From the NCBI GenBank assembly GCA_029880855.1, contig JAOUNS010000003.1, positions 62,001-126,000 on the forward strand: DNA of 64,000 nt, written 5' to 3'. Shown here piece after piece: positions 43,601-50,770 of this stretch. A program made the translations under genes and the position numbers. This stretch comes from Gammaproteobacteria bacterium (GTDB taxonomy: Bacteria; Pseudomonadota; Gammaproteobacteria; UBA6429; Thiohalophilaceae). The notes under the pieces were generated by a model, which was not told the origin of the DNA, made no database searches, and worked only from the letters and a program-made list of their open reading frames with translations. Numbering within the stretch: position 1 is the stretch's first letter; every line of letters starts with the position of its first letter.

Positions 43601-43696
43601 TTTATCGACATCATGCCGCGACACCGGGCTTTGCGCCTGGGTGGTGATCGATGTGGCAGCGGGTGTAGCTGCATGTGTGACGGTCTTCCCGCTCAT
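37661..43696 (-). CDS. DUF4157 eCIS toxin with acidic repeats and PD-(D/E)XK-like nuclease tip
   Basis: Large putative eCIS cargo, 2011 aa. Layout: N-terminal disordered part with EHEADEVADQVMRM (residues 94-107); nine acidic repeats LIQRQEMEDEEEEE-IQTK (141-310); DUF4157 with the zinc-metallopeptidase motif H403-E-L-T-H407; a long acidic low-complexity region; glycine-rich and charged coiled coils; a hydrophobic/amphipathic segment of about 350 residues that could form or cross membranes; a lysine/glycine-rich basic linker; and a C-terminal domain with D1817 (GGID) and E1832-V-K1834, spaced as in PD-(D/E)XK nucleases. DUF4157 proteins are known eCIS-linked cargo. It is the last gene of the eCIS transcript. 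The nuclease activity is inferred. Confidence 0.85.
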   Translation of the reverse strand: MSGKTVTHAATPAATSITTQAQSPVSRHDVDKQTDNPLQQTLWQPAAFTAGTPSTPPSLPGNHTYSFAQIPVVSPSRHVVQAKLTVGEPDDKYEHEADEVADQVMRMPEPAAQGLPDDDDEGSKVQKTVQTKPIAAQITPLIQRQEMEDEEEEEDIQTKLIQRQETEDEEEEEEIQTKLIQRQEMEDEEEEEEVQPKLIQRQEMEDEEEEELQTKLIQRQEMEDEEEEEEIQTKLIQRQEMEEDEEEEEEIQTKLIQRQEMEDEEEEELQTKLIQRQEMEDEEEEELQTKLIQRQEMEEDEEEEEPVQMKSGRRKSKPRLDKENEDYINSVQGQGQPLMESERGFFEPRFGHSFSRVRVHTDGRAAQTARQINAQAFTIGRDIFFGAGHYQPATTSGRQLLAHELTHTIQQSGISPLPGNQTLTKPERRLSASIQPLNRAAFTTQSTSELGVMMRKTEAEPMGTTKEDSVEDLVEWIVDFLKETPEDTKGVVNTRLAGLPPGKMMQVLEQVQQRMASERPLPREDKQAEDKTAESENKATSQSDRDANEAQARNTQTEDKVGEDTATTMADETESVDETMSETSSDTSSETKPDKDATFKQAAALVEESLQKTPPTGEEEAASEETGETDAAEVSEKSEATETDTEAEAGEAAGEMETGTSEAEGGAEAPATEGGEELQTGTAEEGESEIEQVLAGADPERAAADEADPVDLALGEDTEETEEAAIAEPDISEPDLDSLTEETAVENEAAIESTAEEDELAAISEAEEPGPPVSGIDSDEPELGGAVDSEGETAELSSAEQNAALDAIGTSVGGSGPPSGGGGGGTAIPEKAPPPVPDVSTMEPGSALSAVGNLPPAQLQQALGGVNSAVGKASGDKRSELAASPPTMERPSGAPQNLYGKGEATTGTAETATDKVEQAPEGTDKPTPEPKPLAELPPSPAEKISTPAVSGSEKGEMTERDVERLSGSISRLPTNDPGLDANAGPAPKVELSGNADPAQADTQREELRAATVENLAQGKKDAAEEMGENTKVFPLFAPETLTATVPTVGGEASGGGGGKGGGAQAAAGGGGEGADMDALSLIAQEEKGSEISAEVSKAQGDMAAKQEEYNTSVTDEKTKSSEEIAELEQKSSEDQARAREDVQADVAEKKGEWTQEQDDAVTEAEEEADGEVEKGKEDINKEKEAADEKSADEIDKGNEEADKEREKAEKTAKEEKNKGEKEKSGFFGWLASKAKAFFNKIKAAIKSAFDFARKMIKKAIEAAKKAAMWAIEQARKAIVAAIKLVGKALIAIGDKLLAAFPEMRERFRNYIQDKVDKAVAKVNEYAEKLKEGVAKALDALAAGLDKLISLLEKGLTMIVDAVAAVVDSAIKFAESVAKAIGAFIALAKDIGAGPIKWISNLGAAVVDGIRNHLWKAFKAAIKEWFSSKLEQVLGLGKTVWDLIKSGGLSLATVGQMAWDGLKAMIPVTLITILVEKLVSMIVPAAGALKLILEGLQAAWGAVSRIIAAFEAFFAFLKAVKGGSAGPKFATALAAAAIAVIDFIANWLLAKLAKGAAKIGGKIKGLAKKIMGRKKGKLKGKKVKGTAKSKAKGKAKGKTKPKGKVKPKGKPKGKPGAKKPKKSNAQKKQDKKDKKKKDQLARIKRAMRTIKANIKSVMPAKQARKIIARVAKQNRIRYKFKDTGKRWNLKLYINPSETSWFKESEERKKVSKLLKSAGRSVHEFYGYLDDLAGIKTLTGNKEKQAARQKVKDDIEAAGGIEQFIDQHKDQLETRKAGGAEEGAVFQDKATENIRKQAEAQGKIVVSEGDIGGKSGGIDVTVIDPKTGEVEAYEVKHGKARATTQRASGKALPGNTESITLDAGEGKRGEGSKGARHLVRNPDDAERLTDPDKRAVLTEGDVHFENQISAITTNIRANLKRVLDYLDEAAKKEPDETQRAKLKSAAEKVRNILAGVGSGLKRIIAQRKSAGTPPDAEKQAIQLLLESSKKQLENVNITDIQRSLTDEGELIED
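38931..39185 (-). repeat. 255-bp duplicated toxin-linker segment, copy 2 (parent)
   Basis: Part of the large toxin gene, encoding the hydrophobic helix and basic linker immediately before the variable C-terminal tip. Copy 1 lies at 34541-34795. Confidence 0.85.
42767..43276 (-). repeat. Nine tandem acidic repeats in the toxin gene
   Basis: Nine copies of an 18-20 codon unit encoding LIQRQEMEDEEEEE plus IQTK or LQTK. Copies differ mainly in the number of glutamate codons and in one or two residues, consistent with slippage. They lie between the N-terminus and the DUF4157 domain. Confidence 0.9.
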
Positions 43697-43954
43697 GCCA
43701 TGTTTCGCCCTGATCTTGCTTTAAGTATATAAAAAATTCACCGGTATCAGATGCCTTCGTTACTACAGTATCCACATATCTCAGTTAACAGCGTTTGTGT
43801 CGAATAAATGCGCGCCATCATTTCCACAACAGGCAAACAAGCTTAAATTTCCCTGTCATCGATATTTAACATAGAACAACAAAATTCCATTGGGCAGTTA
43901 CGTAATACATTCATATAACCCGCCGATTCAAGTGTCATTCAGCCAGAACGCGTA

Positions 43955-46900
43955 CTAGGGGCCGGTTATGTCTCCTGTCACTACCGGTGTTCTTGTTGCC
44001 GTATCTGATGTCAAATTGAGATTGGTATTCACTATCACCGGGTTCACAGTAAATGTCGGTTTGGCCACAGCATCAAAGTTCAGTGGTCCTGTAAATACGG
44101 CCTGCCGCCTTACCGGATCGACACCAACGGCCATCCAATTGACGATAGTACCGGCACCGGCAGCCAGAGTCGGCGTGATGTTCGGCATGACAAGATAAAA
44201 CCGGAAACCACCCGCGCTCGGGTTATGCAAAATACCTGTGGCAAAAAGCGGCTGCCCATCATTATTCGCTGAAAAACTCGTATAGTACTGTGGTACGCCG
44301 CCCATTCCCGCGGCCGAGGTATTGATATCAACGAATACGGCATTTGCGCCGGCCTGCACCCAATTCGGTACACCGGTGGTTGGCACTGCAACGGGAATGA
44401 CACTACCATTGAATATCCGTAACGGCGCTTTATTTACATTCGTAGACGCACCATAGAGTCGTCCGGTTACATGTACGGTGCCGTCAATATCAACGTTGCC
44501 GTTATCTTCTATTCTTAATTTTTCACCGCTTGCTGTCCCCACAGAAACGGCTGCATTTGGTATAGCGGCATTGATACTCAACGAGTTGGCCGTACCGATT
44601 GGCGCTTCCGATGCAAAACTGAGGATAGTTGCCTTTCTGACCAGGCCCTCATAAAAGTCCAGTGCCGTATTGGAAGTCGTGCTGCCGCCGGATATGCGGA
44701 TGTTACTGTGTCCCTTGTTTGCATTGACGTGCAGATTACTGTCCGGTGACACCGTCCCGATGCCGACTCTGCCGCCGGTGTATGAAATACCTGCCGTTAC
44801 ACTGTTCCAGAGCCCCAGTCCCTGGAACAGGGGCTGGCCGTTTTTGTAATAATCCACTGCATTGACAATGCCGTTTACATCCAGGTCAAATTCCGGCACG
44901 GAGGTTTTAACACCTACCCGGTTATCAAAAACAGCAGCGGTTTTATTACAATCAAAGGCAAACACAACACCGGTAAAACCGTGGTATGTTTGTCCCTGGG
45001 GAGGCTCAGATCTAAAACGAATGCCACTGACATCCTGTTCTGTGAAACCGATATTTAACCCATTGAAGGGAAGGTCCTGTCCGGCTGGAATCTGGGTTGT
45101 CCAGATTTGGACCCAGTTTCCACTCGTCGCTTCACGAACATCGATAAACAGCGTAACTTCCGGTGTAGCATGGGCATGAGCAAATCCATTACCTGTTATG
45201 ACCAGATTATTAACCTTTAATATTGCCGCAAACTCGTTGAATTCTGAATTAAACGCATCAGCCTTGTTCCAGGTATGTGTCCCGCCACTATAGCCGGGAC
45301 AGGAGACATGCAATCTGGCCTGAGGCACAGAGGTACCAATGCCGACATCATCTTGTGGATTCACCATCACGGCCGGAGTGTTTCTGTTGGGCAGCGGAGA
45401 AAACAGTCGGGAATGACGGTGCAACCCGTCTGCCAGACTGTTGTTTGTTAATGTGCTCCAATTCTGACCATAGGCGAGGTCATGATATTGATTGGCAATA
45501 TCCCTATCTCTCACCCGCCACCATTTCCTGTCTTCATCCCAGAACAATCGTGCTGCATTTTCTTCGAGAAGCTTGCCGCGAAAAACCTCAATACCGGACA
45601 TTTTTTTCGTTGGCTCATCGGGGGTTTCATTCGACCTGTTCAGTGTCACGAATGGGTCTTCAACGACAAGCTCGGTAGTATGAATTTCCGTCTTGCCACC
45701 TTTTACAACCAGCTCGCCGTTAATTGTGCATTTACCGTTCACTTCACATGTGCCGTCAACAAGCAGGTTATTATCGCCCGGATCGCTGTCTCCGCCGATA
45801 TGCACCCCGCCATTAACAGCCAGTTTTGCCGCCGGAGTGGCAGTGCCGATGCCCATATTGCCGGCAGCCGTGATTTTGACCCGTGGATCACCGGAGGTAA
45901 GGATATTGATGTCGCTCTCACCAACAGTCCCCAGATTCAGCGGACCGCCTTTTTCGGCATGGATTCGTGTATGTACCGGGATCTCATCAATGAAGCTGAT
46001 CTCCAACAGGCTCTCTGCATTTTCCTCTGCACTGGGATTTCTCAGTGTCAGGCTGGGCCGGCCAACGGTATTGTCACGATTCTCGTTGTCATACTCGATT
46101 ATCAACGGGCCGGTCATCATGTCGCCGCCTCGATTGACCTTGATTTCATACAACTCATCTATCGCATCCTGGACCGTATCAGCTGGTGGTGTCTGAATGC
46201 TTTCTGAGTGAAAGTCGTAAGAAACCTCTGCTGCAATACTCAGATTGGCGTTAAAATAGAGGACATTTTTTTCGACATCGACCAGAGTTGAATCGGGACA
46301 TTCCTCTAGTGTTACCTTGACCTGCTGGCTATATGTTGTTTTATCAAGTCTCCAGTCGCATCGTACCAATCCATCATCATCTGATACGCCAACAAATACT
46401 GTATCGAAGACCGCACCACCAGGTGGTGCAAGATATCCATTACCCAAAGACACTTGAAACAAAACACTTGCACCTTTATAAGGCCAACCACCATTTGCGA
46501 CACGAACAATCAACGGTTGTGCCAGTGCTTCTCCACGCCGGGCTTCCTGTCCATCACCACTGACATAATAAAGCGCCATATTTTCGCGTAACTGATCCAG
46601 CGCGATTTCAATGTTTTTGGCTTCCAGCTCGTTGTGTTGCGGAAAGGGGAAGCGTGCCCCGCCATAAGTATTTTCCCACGCGACACCGAATGTCGCACTG
46701 AATACCACCGGTCTATCCAGTGAACGGTATTGGGCTGGAGTGACCTTTTCCAGCAAGGTAGCCCTGACCTGTTGCAGCGGCAAATCAGGTTCTTCCTGCG
46801 CATCATTCACCAGTGCGATTTTACTTTGCAGTTTCCAGCGAACTGCCGCCTCTCCGTCGTCATTGGTCAATACCAGCAACTCTTTATTGGTATTGTTATA

Positions 46901-48400
46901 TGAGGCAACCAACTGCCCCGCCACAACTTCGATCAGGCCGTCGCCATTTGGGCCTTCCCTGTCCAGCTCAAATTTAACAAATGCACCTTTTGTCTTGCGC
47001 ATACAATGGGCTACGCCGACACGCAGTGCCTGTGGTAAATATTCACCGGTCTCCCCTTCCTGGCCGTCACCACTGATGTAATAAAGGTCCGGCTCAGACA
47101 ATGCGGGGAAAAACGGTCGACAATCCCGTTGTACGTTAAATTCACCGTCACTGTATTCCACCAATGCCAATCGTGCATAGTGATGTTTAATACCATGCGG
47201 TGGCAGGTATTCACCTTCCGGCCACTCTATAGTGGCATCGACCACCCGGCCGGGAATCAACCAGTAATCCCCCGTCCTGAATACACCGTTGGTTGGGAGA
47301 TGGAATGCGACATTCACCCCGTTTTCCAGTTCGAAAAATACGGTTTCTTCATTGTCTGTCTCAACCTGGATGACACCGCTATTCACGTCACCGCTGTGGT
47401 CCCAGCGTCGGACATAAACTTCCGGCGCACCATCGCCCACACTCGGCTGTGGATTCCCCATCCAATCCTCGATAATCAGGGTATTGCTGTTGACCTTCGC
47501 CAGTTTGACCATAATTCCCGGCCGGCCATTCAGGATGTCATTCTCAGTGATAATCTCGACCCACTGTTCAGCATCGAAATTCAGGGTGTTGTCTCGACCG
47601 CTGTCTGCGACAGTCAAGGTTGTATCGTCATCGATACTTAACAACCTTGTTGCTACTGTGCCGTTATCCCGTGACCACTTGAAGGTGGCCGTCGCCGCCG
47701 TACCACCATGGTGAATCTCAACCCGATATAACTGATTTTCCAGGCGAGTATACCCGGCCGCTGCCGGTACAATGCAGGGTTTTGCCTCGGCATCCGCAGC
47801 CGCATCCACTTTCGCGAGCAATTCACCAGATGGCTTTGCCGCAAATTTATTCCATTCTTCAGAAAGGTCCCAACAGCTTATCGGCGTTTCATTACCCAGT
47901 GAATGCAGTTTAACCTGCCAAATAATCTGGGTCCGGGTGGCCGTATCGGGTCCACCCAGGGCGATTTCCCTGATGGCAGGATCCTCCATGGCGGTGATAT
48001 GCCGTTCCCAGACATCCAGATAGGCCAGATAGGCGCCGTCATTGATGGGAGAGTCTGTATCCGATACCTCTTCAGGCACCACATAATAGGGCTGCTCATT
48101 GAAGGCGATGGCATCATCGTTTTCACACAGGATCCCATCCACATACATTCTGCCGGCTGCGATTGCCAGATGTGAATTACCACCTTCACCGTCATCACGA
48201 GTCGTGATCTCAAAGCCGTTACTTTTACTGGGCACCCCGCTGTGACCGATGACATCAGTGGATTGCGTCCGTTCAAGATAGTTATTGATATCGACCTGTT
48301 CATTCCAGTCTGCATCCAGTTGTACCCTGCCCTGTTGCAATCGAACGCTGCTGAACCGTTTTTTCGGATCAAATGTAAAACGGGTAAAATCACCTTTCAT
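43955..48400 (-). CDS. DUF6519 eCIS protein with fibre-like C-terminus
   Basis: 1481 aa. The N-terminal 430 or so residues match DUF6519 (MKGDFTRFTFDPKKRFSSV, RVQLDADWNEQVDINNY, AGRMYVDGILCEN). Then come two similar modules beginning YYxSGDGQE and continuing as Ig-like beta domains (residues about 435-700). The C-terminal half has several GIGTxxPxAxLxV units (MGIGTATPAAKLAV, VGIGTSVPQARLHV, VGIGTVSPDSNLHV) as found in trimeric tail fibres, and ends in a beta-rich domain. It probably forms baseplate-attached fibres that contact the target cell. GGGAGGATATT precedes the ATG. It lies between the gpI-like gene and the toxin gene. Confidence 0.75.
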   Translation of the reverse strand: MKGDFTRFTFDPKKRFSSVRLQQGRVQLDADWNEQVDINNYLERTQSTDVIGHSGVPSKSNGFEITTRDDGEGGNSHLAIAAGRMYVDGILCENDDAIAFNEQPYYVVPEEVSDTDSPINDGAYLAYLDVWERHITAMEDPAIREIALGGPDTATRTQIIWQVKLHSLGNETPISCWDLSEEWNKFAAKPSGELLAKVDAAADAEAKPCIVPAAAGYTRLENQLYRVEIHHGGTAATATFKWSRDNGTVATRLLSIDDDTTLTVADSGRDNTLNFDAEQWVEIITENDILNGRPGIMVKLAKVNSNTLIIEDWMGNPQPSVGDGAPEVYVRRWDHSGDVNSGVIQVETDNEETVFFELENGVNVAFHLPTNGVFRTGDYWLIPGRVVDATIEWPEGEYLPPHGIKHHYARLALVEYSDGEFNVQRDCRPFFPALSEPDLYYISGDGQEGETGEYLPQALRVGVAHCMRKTKGAFVKFELDREGPNGDGLIEVVAGQLVASYNNTNKELLVLTNDDGEAAVRWKLQSKIALVNDAQEEPDLPLQQVRATLLEKVTPAQYRSLDRPVVFSATFGVAWENTYGGARFPFPQHNELEAKNIEIALDQLRENMALYYVSGDGQEARRGEALAQPLIVRVANGGWPYKGASVLFQVSLGNGYLAPPGGAVFDTVFVGVSDDDGLVRCDWRLDKTTYSQQVKVTLEECPDSTLVDVEKNVLYFNANLSIAAEVSYDFHSESIQTPPADTVQDAIDELYEIKVNRGGDMMTGPLIIEYDNENRDNTVGRPSLTLRNPSAEENAESLLEISFIDEIPVHTRIHAEKGGPLNLGTVGESDINILTSGDPRVKITAAGNMGIGTATPAAKLAVNGGVHIGGDSDPGDNNLLVDGTCEVNGKCTINGELVVKGGKTEIHTTELVVEDPFVTLNRSNETPDEPTKKMSGIEVFRGKLLEENAARLFWDEDRKWWRVRDRDIANQYHDLAYGQNWSTLTNNSLADGLHRHSRLFSPLPNRNTPAVMVNPQDDVGIGTSVPQARLHVSCPGYSGGTHTWNKADAFNSEFNEFAAILKVNNLVITGNGFAHAHATPEVTLFIDVREATSGNWVQIWTTQIPAGQDLPFNGLNIGFTEQDVSGIRFRSEPPQGQTYHGFTGVVFAFDCNKTAAVFDNRVGVKTSVPEFDLDVNGIVNAVDYYKNGQPLFQGLGLWNSVTAGISYTGGRVGIGTVSPDSNLHVNANKGHSNIRISGGSTTSNTALDFYEGLVRKATILSFASEAPIGTANSLSINAAIPNAAVSVGTASGEKLRIEDNGNVDIDGTVHVTGRLYGASTNVNKAPLRIFNGSVIPVAVPTTGVPNWVQAGANAVFVDINTSAAGMGGVPQYYTSFSANNDGQPLFATGILHNPSAGGFRFYLVMPNITPTLAAGAGTIVNWMAVGVDPVRRQAVFTGPLNFDAVAKPTFTVNPVIVNTNLNLTSDTATRTPVVTGDITGP

Positions 48401-48442
48401 AATATCCTCCCTTGCTCAATCCCGGTATCTGTAATAAAGCCA

Positions 48443-50770
48443 TCAGGAACCAAGGCCAGTTGCAATTTCTTTGTAATTAACATAAAAAATCTCCGCGCTC
48501 ATACCAAAGCGTAAATATTCATCCAGGTTTGCACGTATATTTGCTTCCCGTTGAGGCTGCTTCAGATGGCTGAACACACCCATTTCAGAGCCATCCTCAG
48601 CGCCAATGCGAATACCTCTGGGACAGATCGGACATCCCATGCTGAGTTGGGCATAGTCCGGATCGCCGTAATCTTCGGAACTGAATTCAGGCGTCATCCA
48701 CAATTTAATCCTGTCCAGTTCAATCTGCAGTTCCTCAGGTGTGAGTGATTTAATCTCACCGCTCTCCTCCAGTTCTTTTCTTCTATCATTGATGGCCAGA
48801 TCAGGTTGGCAGCGGAAGCGCTTGGGCACCACAGAACCCGGCGGAACATAACTGAACCGCACACACCCCGCCTGCAGCCGTTGCACAGTAACCATTTGGG
48901 TGAAGATGCATTCTGAGGCCAGCGTCAACTCCTTGACTTTAACCATACCGAACACCGTACTGCGCTGTATGGTTGTCGGTGGGCCATCATTACCCGCATC
49001 ACTGATGGCATACTTTGCACTGTTTGTACCGCCAACACCGTCGATAATGCTGTCCATTATCGTCAGGGAATTGATCGTATCCGGCAGTTCTATCGCACCA
49101 CAGATAGTTCGTTCAATCTTCACCTTAAGACGGGTATTTTTGGAATTATCGAGTTTGATCGACGGCAGCGGTTGGAACTGGGGTGGGGGATTCTTGCAAC
49201 GGGACAGATCCAGGATCGTGCAGTGGGACACCTCAAATTTCTCCAGATCACCGCTCATGATTTTGAAGCCACCCTCCAGCAGGATTCCATTCATGTAGAA
49301 CTCACTGCCGGTTGCTCCTTTGATATGTATTTCTCCCTTGATCCTGGGTCGCAGCCGTGTGGCGGTGAGAAACTGATTCAGGCCGAGTTCCGGACTCCAT
49401 TCCTTATCACCCGGTGTTCTGCCGCGCAACCACTCGGCACTGACAATAAACAGCTTTTGACCACTCTTTAGTTCTATTTTTCCTGCAACGGTGAGATCCT
49501 CTTCATAGGTATAACTGTCGAGAATGACGATGACCGCGACCGGGGGGTGAGGCCTTTCAGTGCTTTGCCATTCATCGATGGCATCACGAATCGTTGTAAA
49601 TTCCGGAATGAAGTCACCGGTCTGGGTATCGTAATAATGTGAAACGCCGGCCCAATATATCTCGCTGACATCGGCAAACATCCCTTCCAAAGAGTCACTG
49701 CGATTATAGGGACCGCCGCCGATATCAGCACTAAAGCCATAGGCGTAACGGATATCCACCTGCTCTGGCGCGAATCCACCGCGGAAGGCCAGCCTGCCCA
49801 GATAGGGATCGACCTGCACGGCTATGCCGTTGGCAAACGGATTCAGGCCGCTATGCCAGTCACTGAGATCACAAATGGCGATCTCTTCCGGTTGCAAAGG
49901 TACACTGGATTTATCCAGAAATATTTCAAAAACCGGCTGTGCGCCGAAATAGATTTCTGTCGGGTCGTCGCCTTTCAGAAGAGATGCGCGACGGGCTTCC
50001 AGTTCATCGTAAAGCGGACGTCTGCGCAATGGTCCCGGTACATTTTGTTCTTCCGCCAAATGGGTAATTTCCGTTTCGGTTCGCGGCAGATTGAATAACT
50101 GTTGCTCCAGACAGAATGGGTGGATGAAATAGAGATTAGTATAAGGTGTGTTATCCGGCTTCAATGCCCGTACCGGCTCGACACGATTGAGTTCGTAACT
50201 TTGCAATCGCCAGACGAACAGACCGATATTGGGAATGTTGTATTTGCCCCTCCCCCCTTGAATACTTCTTACTTCAACACTGTATTTCGCGGTCTGGAAC
50301 GGACTGCCGAGTAATTCGAGTTGATTGGCGTTACGCAAATCGGCGTTCGCCGGTATCTGTGAGCGAATGTGATTGAGGTTTTGCGTGGTTATCAGTGATT
50401 TCTGAAATTCCACCGCCCGGGTCGGCCAGCCACTCACATCACGGGCCATTTGTTCCAGCACTGATGCCGTTCCCTTGCGACGGCGATAAGCCAATACATT
50501 GGCAACATAGGAACGCAGTGAAAAACCTTCGTTTCCACCGGTTTGTAATTGTGCGACACCCAGCAGATCTGCAATATAGGGAACGACCCATTCGTCACAG
50601 GTTTCGATAAACCAGTTGTCATACAACCCTTGAATATCAGCTTCCAGTGCATCATATTCGCTTTGTAACACGGCAAACAGGGCACGTAACGGCAAACCCT
50701 GTTCTGCGTCCTTGACCCGGTAGATCGCCGGTAACAAATCATAGAGTGTTTTACTGGTGGATATACTCAT
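48443..50770 (-). CDS. gpI-like eCIS tail protein with beta-helix C-terminus
   Basis: The N-terminal 110 residues match phage tail protein I-type domains of contractile injection systems (TLYDLLPAIYRVKDAEQGLPLRALF..., DNWFIETCDEWVVPYIADLLG), which join baseplate and fibres. The remaining 660 residues show a wall-domain part (PVRALKPDN...LYFIHPF) and a repetitive short-strand region resembling a right-handed beta-helix (LTVAGKIELKSGQKLFIVS, GEIHIKGATGSEFYMNGILLEGG, NSLTIMDSIIDGVGG), then a cysteine pair CPICPRG near the end. 4-base overlap (ATGA) with the preceding baseplate gene. 775 aa. Confidence 0.75.
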   Translation of the reverse strand: MSISTSKTLYDLLPAIYRVKDAEQGLPLRALFAVLQSEYDALEADIQGLYDNWFIETCDEWVVPYIADLLGVAQLQTGGNEGFSLRSYVANVLAYRRRKGTASVLEQMARDVSGWPTRAVEFQKSLITTQNLNHIRSQIPANADLRNANQLELLGSPFQTAKYSVEVRSIQGGRGKYNIPNIGLFVWRLQSYELNRVEPVRALKPDNTPYTNLYFIHPFCLEQQLFNLPRTETEITHLAEEQNVPGPLRRRPLYDELEARRASLLKGDDPTEIYFGAQPVFEIFLDKSSVPLQPEEIAICDLSDWHSGLNPFANGIAVQVDPYLGRLAFRGGFAPEQVDIRYAYGFSADIGGGPYNRSDSLEGMFADVSEIYWAGVSHYYDTQTGDFIPEFTTIRDAIDEWQSTERPHPPVAVIVILDSYTYEEDLTVAGKIELKSGQKLFIVSAEWLRGRTPGDKEWSPELGLNQFLTATRLRPRIKGEIHIKGATGSEFYMNGILLEGGFKIMSGDLEKFEVSHCTILDLSRCKNPPPQFQPLPSIKLDNSKNTRLKVKIERTICGAIELPDTINSLTIMDSIIDGVGGTNSAKYAISDAGNDGPPTTIQRSTVFGMVKVKELTLASECIFTQMVTVQRLQAGCVRFSYVPPGSVVPKRFRCQPDLAINDRRKELEESGEIKSLTPEELQIELDRIKLWMTPEFSSEDYGDPDYAQLSMGCPICPRGIRIGAEDGSEMGVFSHLKQPQREANIRANLDEYLRFGMSAEIFYVNYKEIATGLGS

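Noticed and set aside
43697-43954. Small gene between the fibre-like and toxin genes
   Set aside because: Only a 23-codon frame is present, without good start signals.
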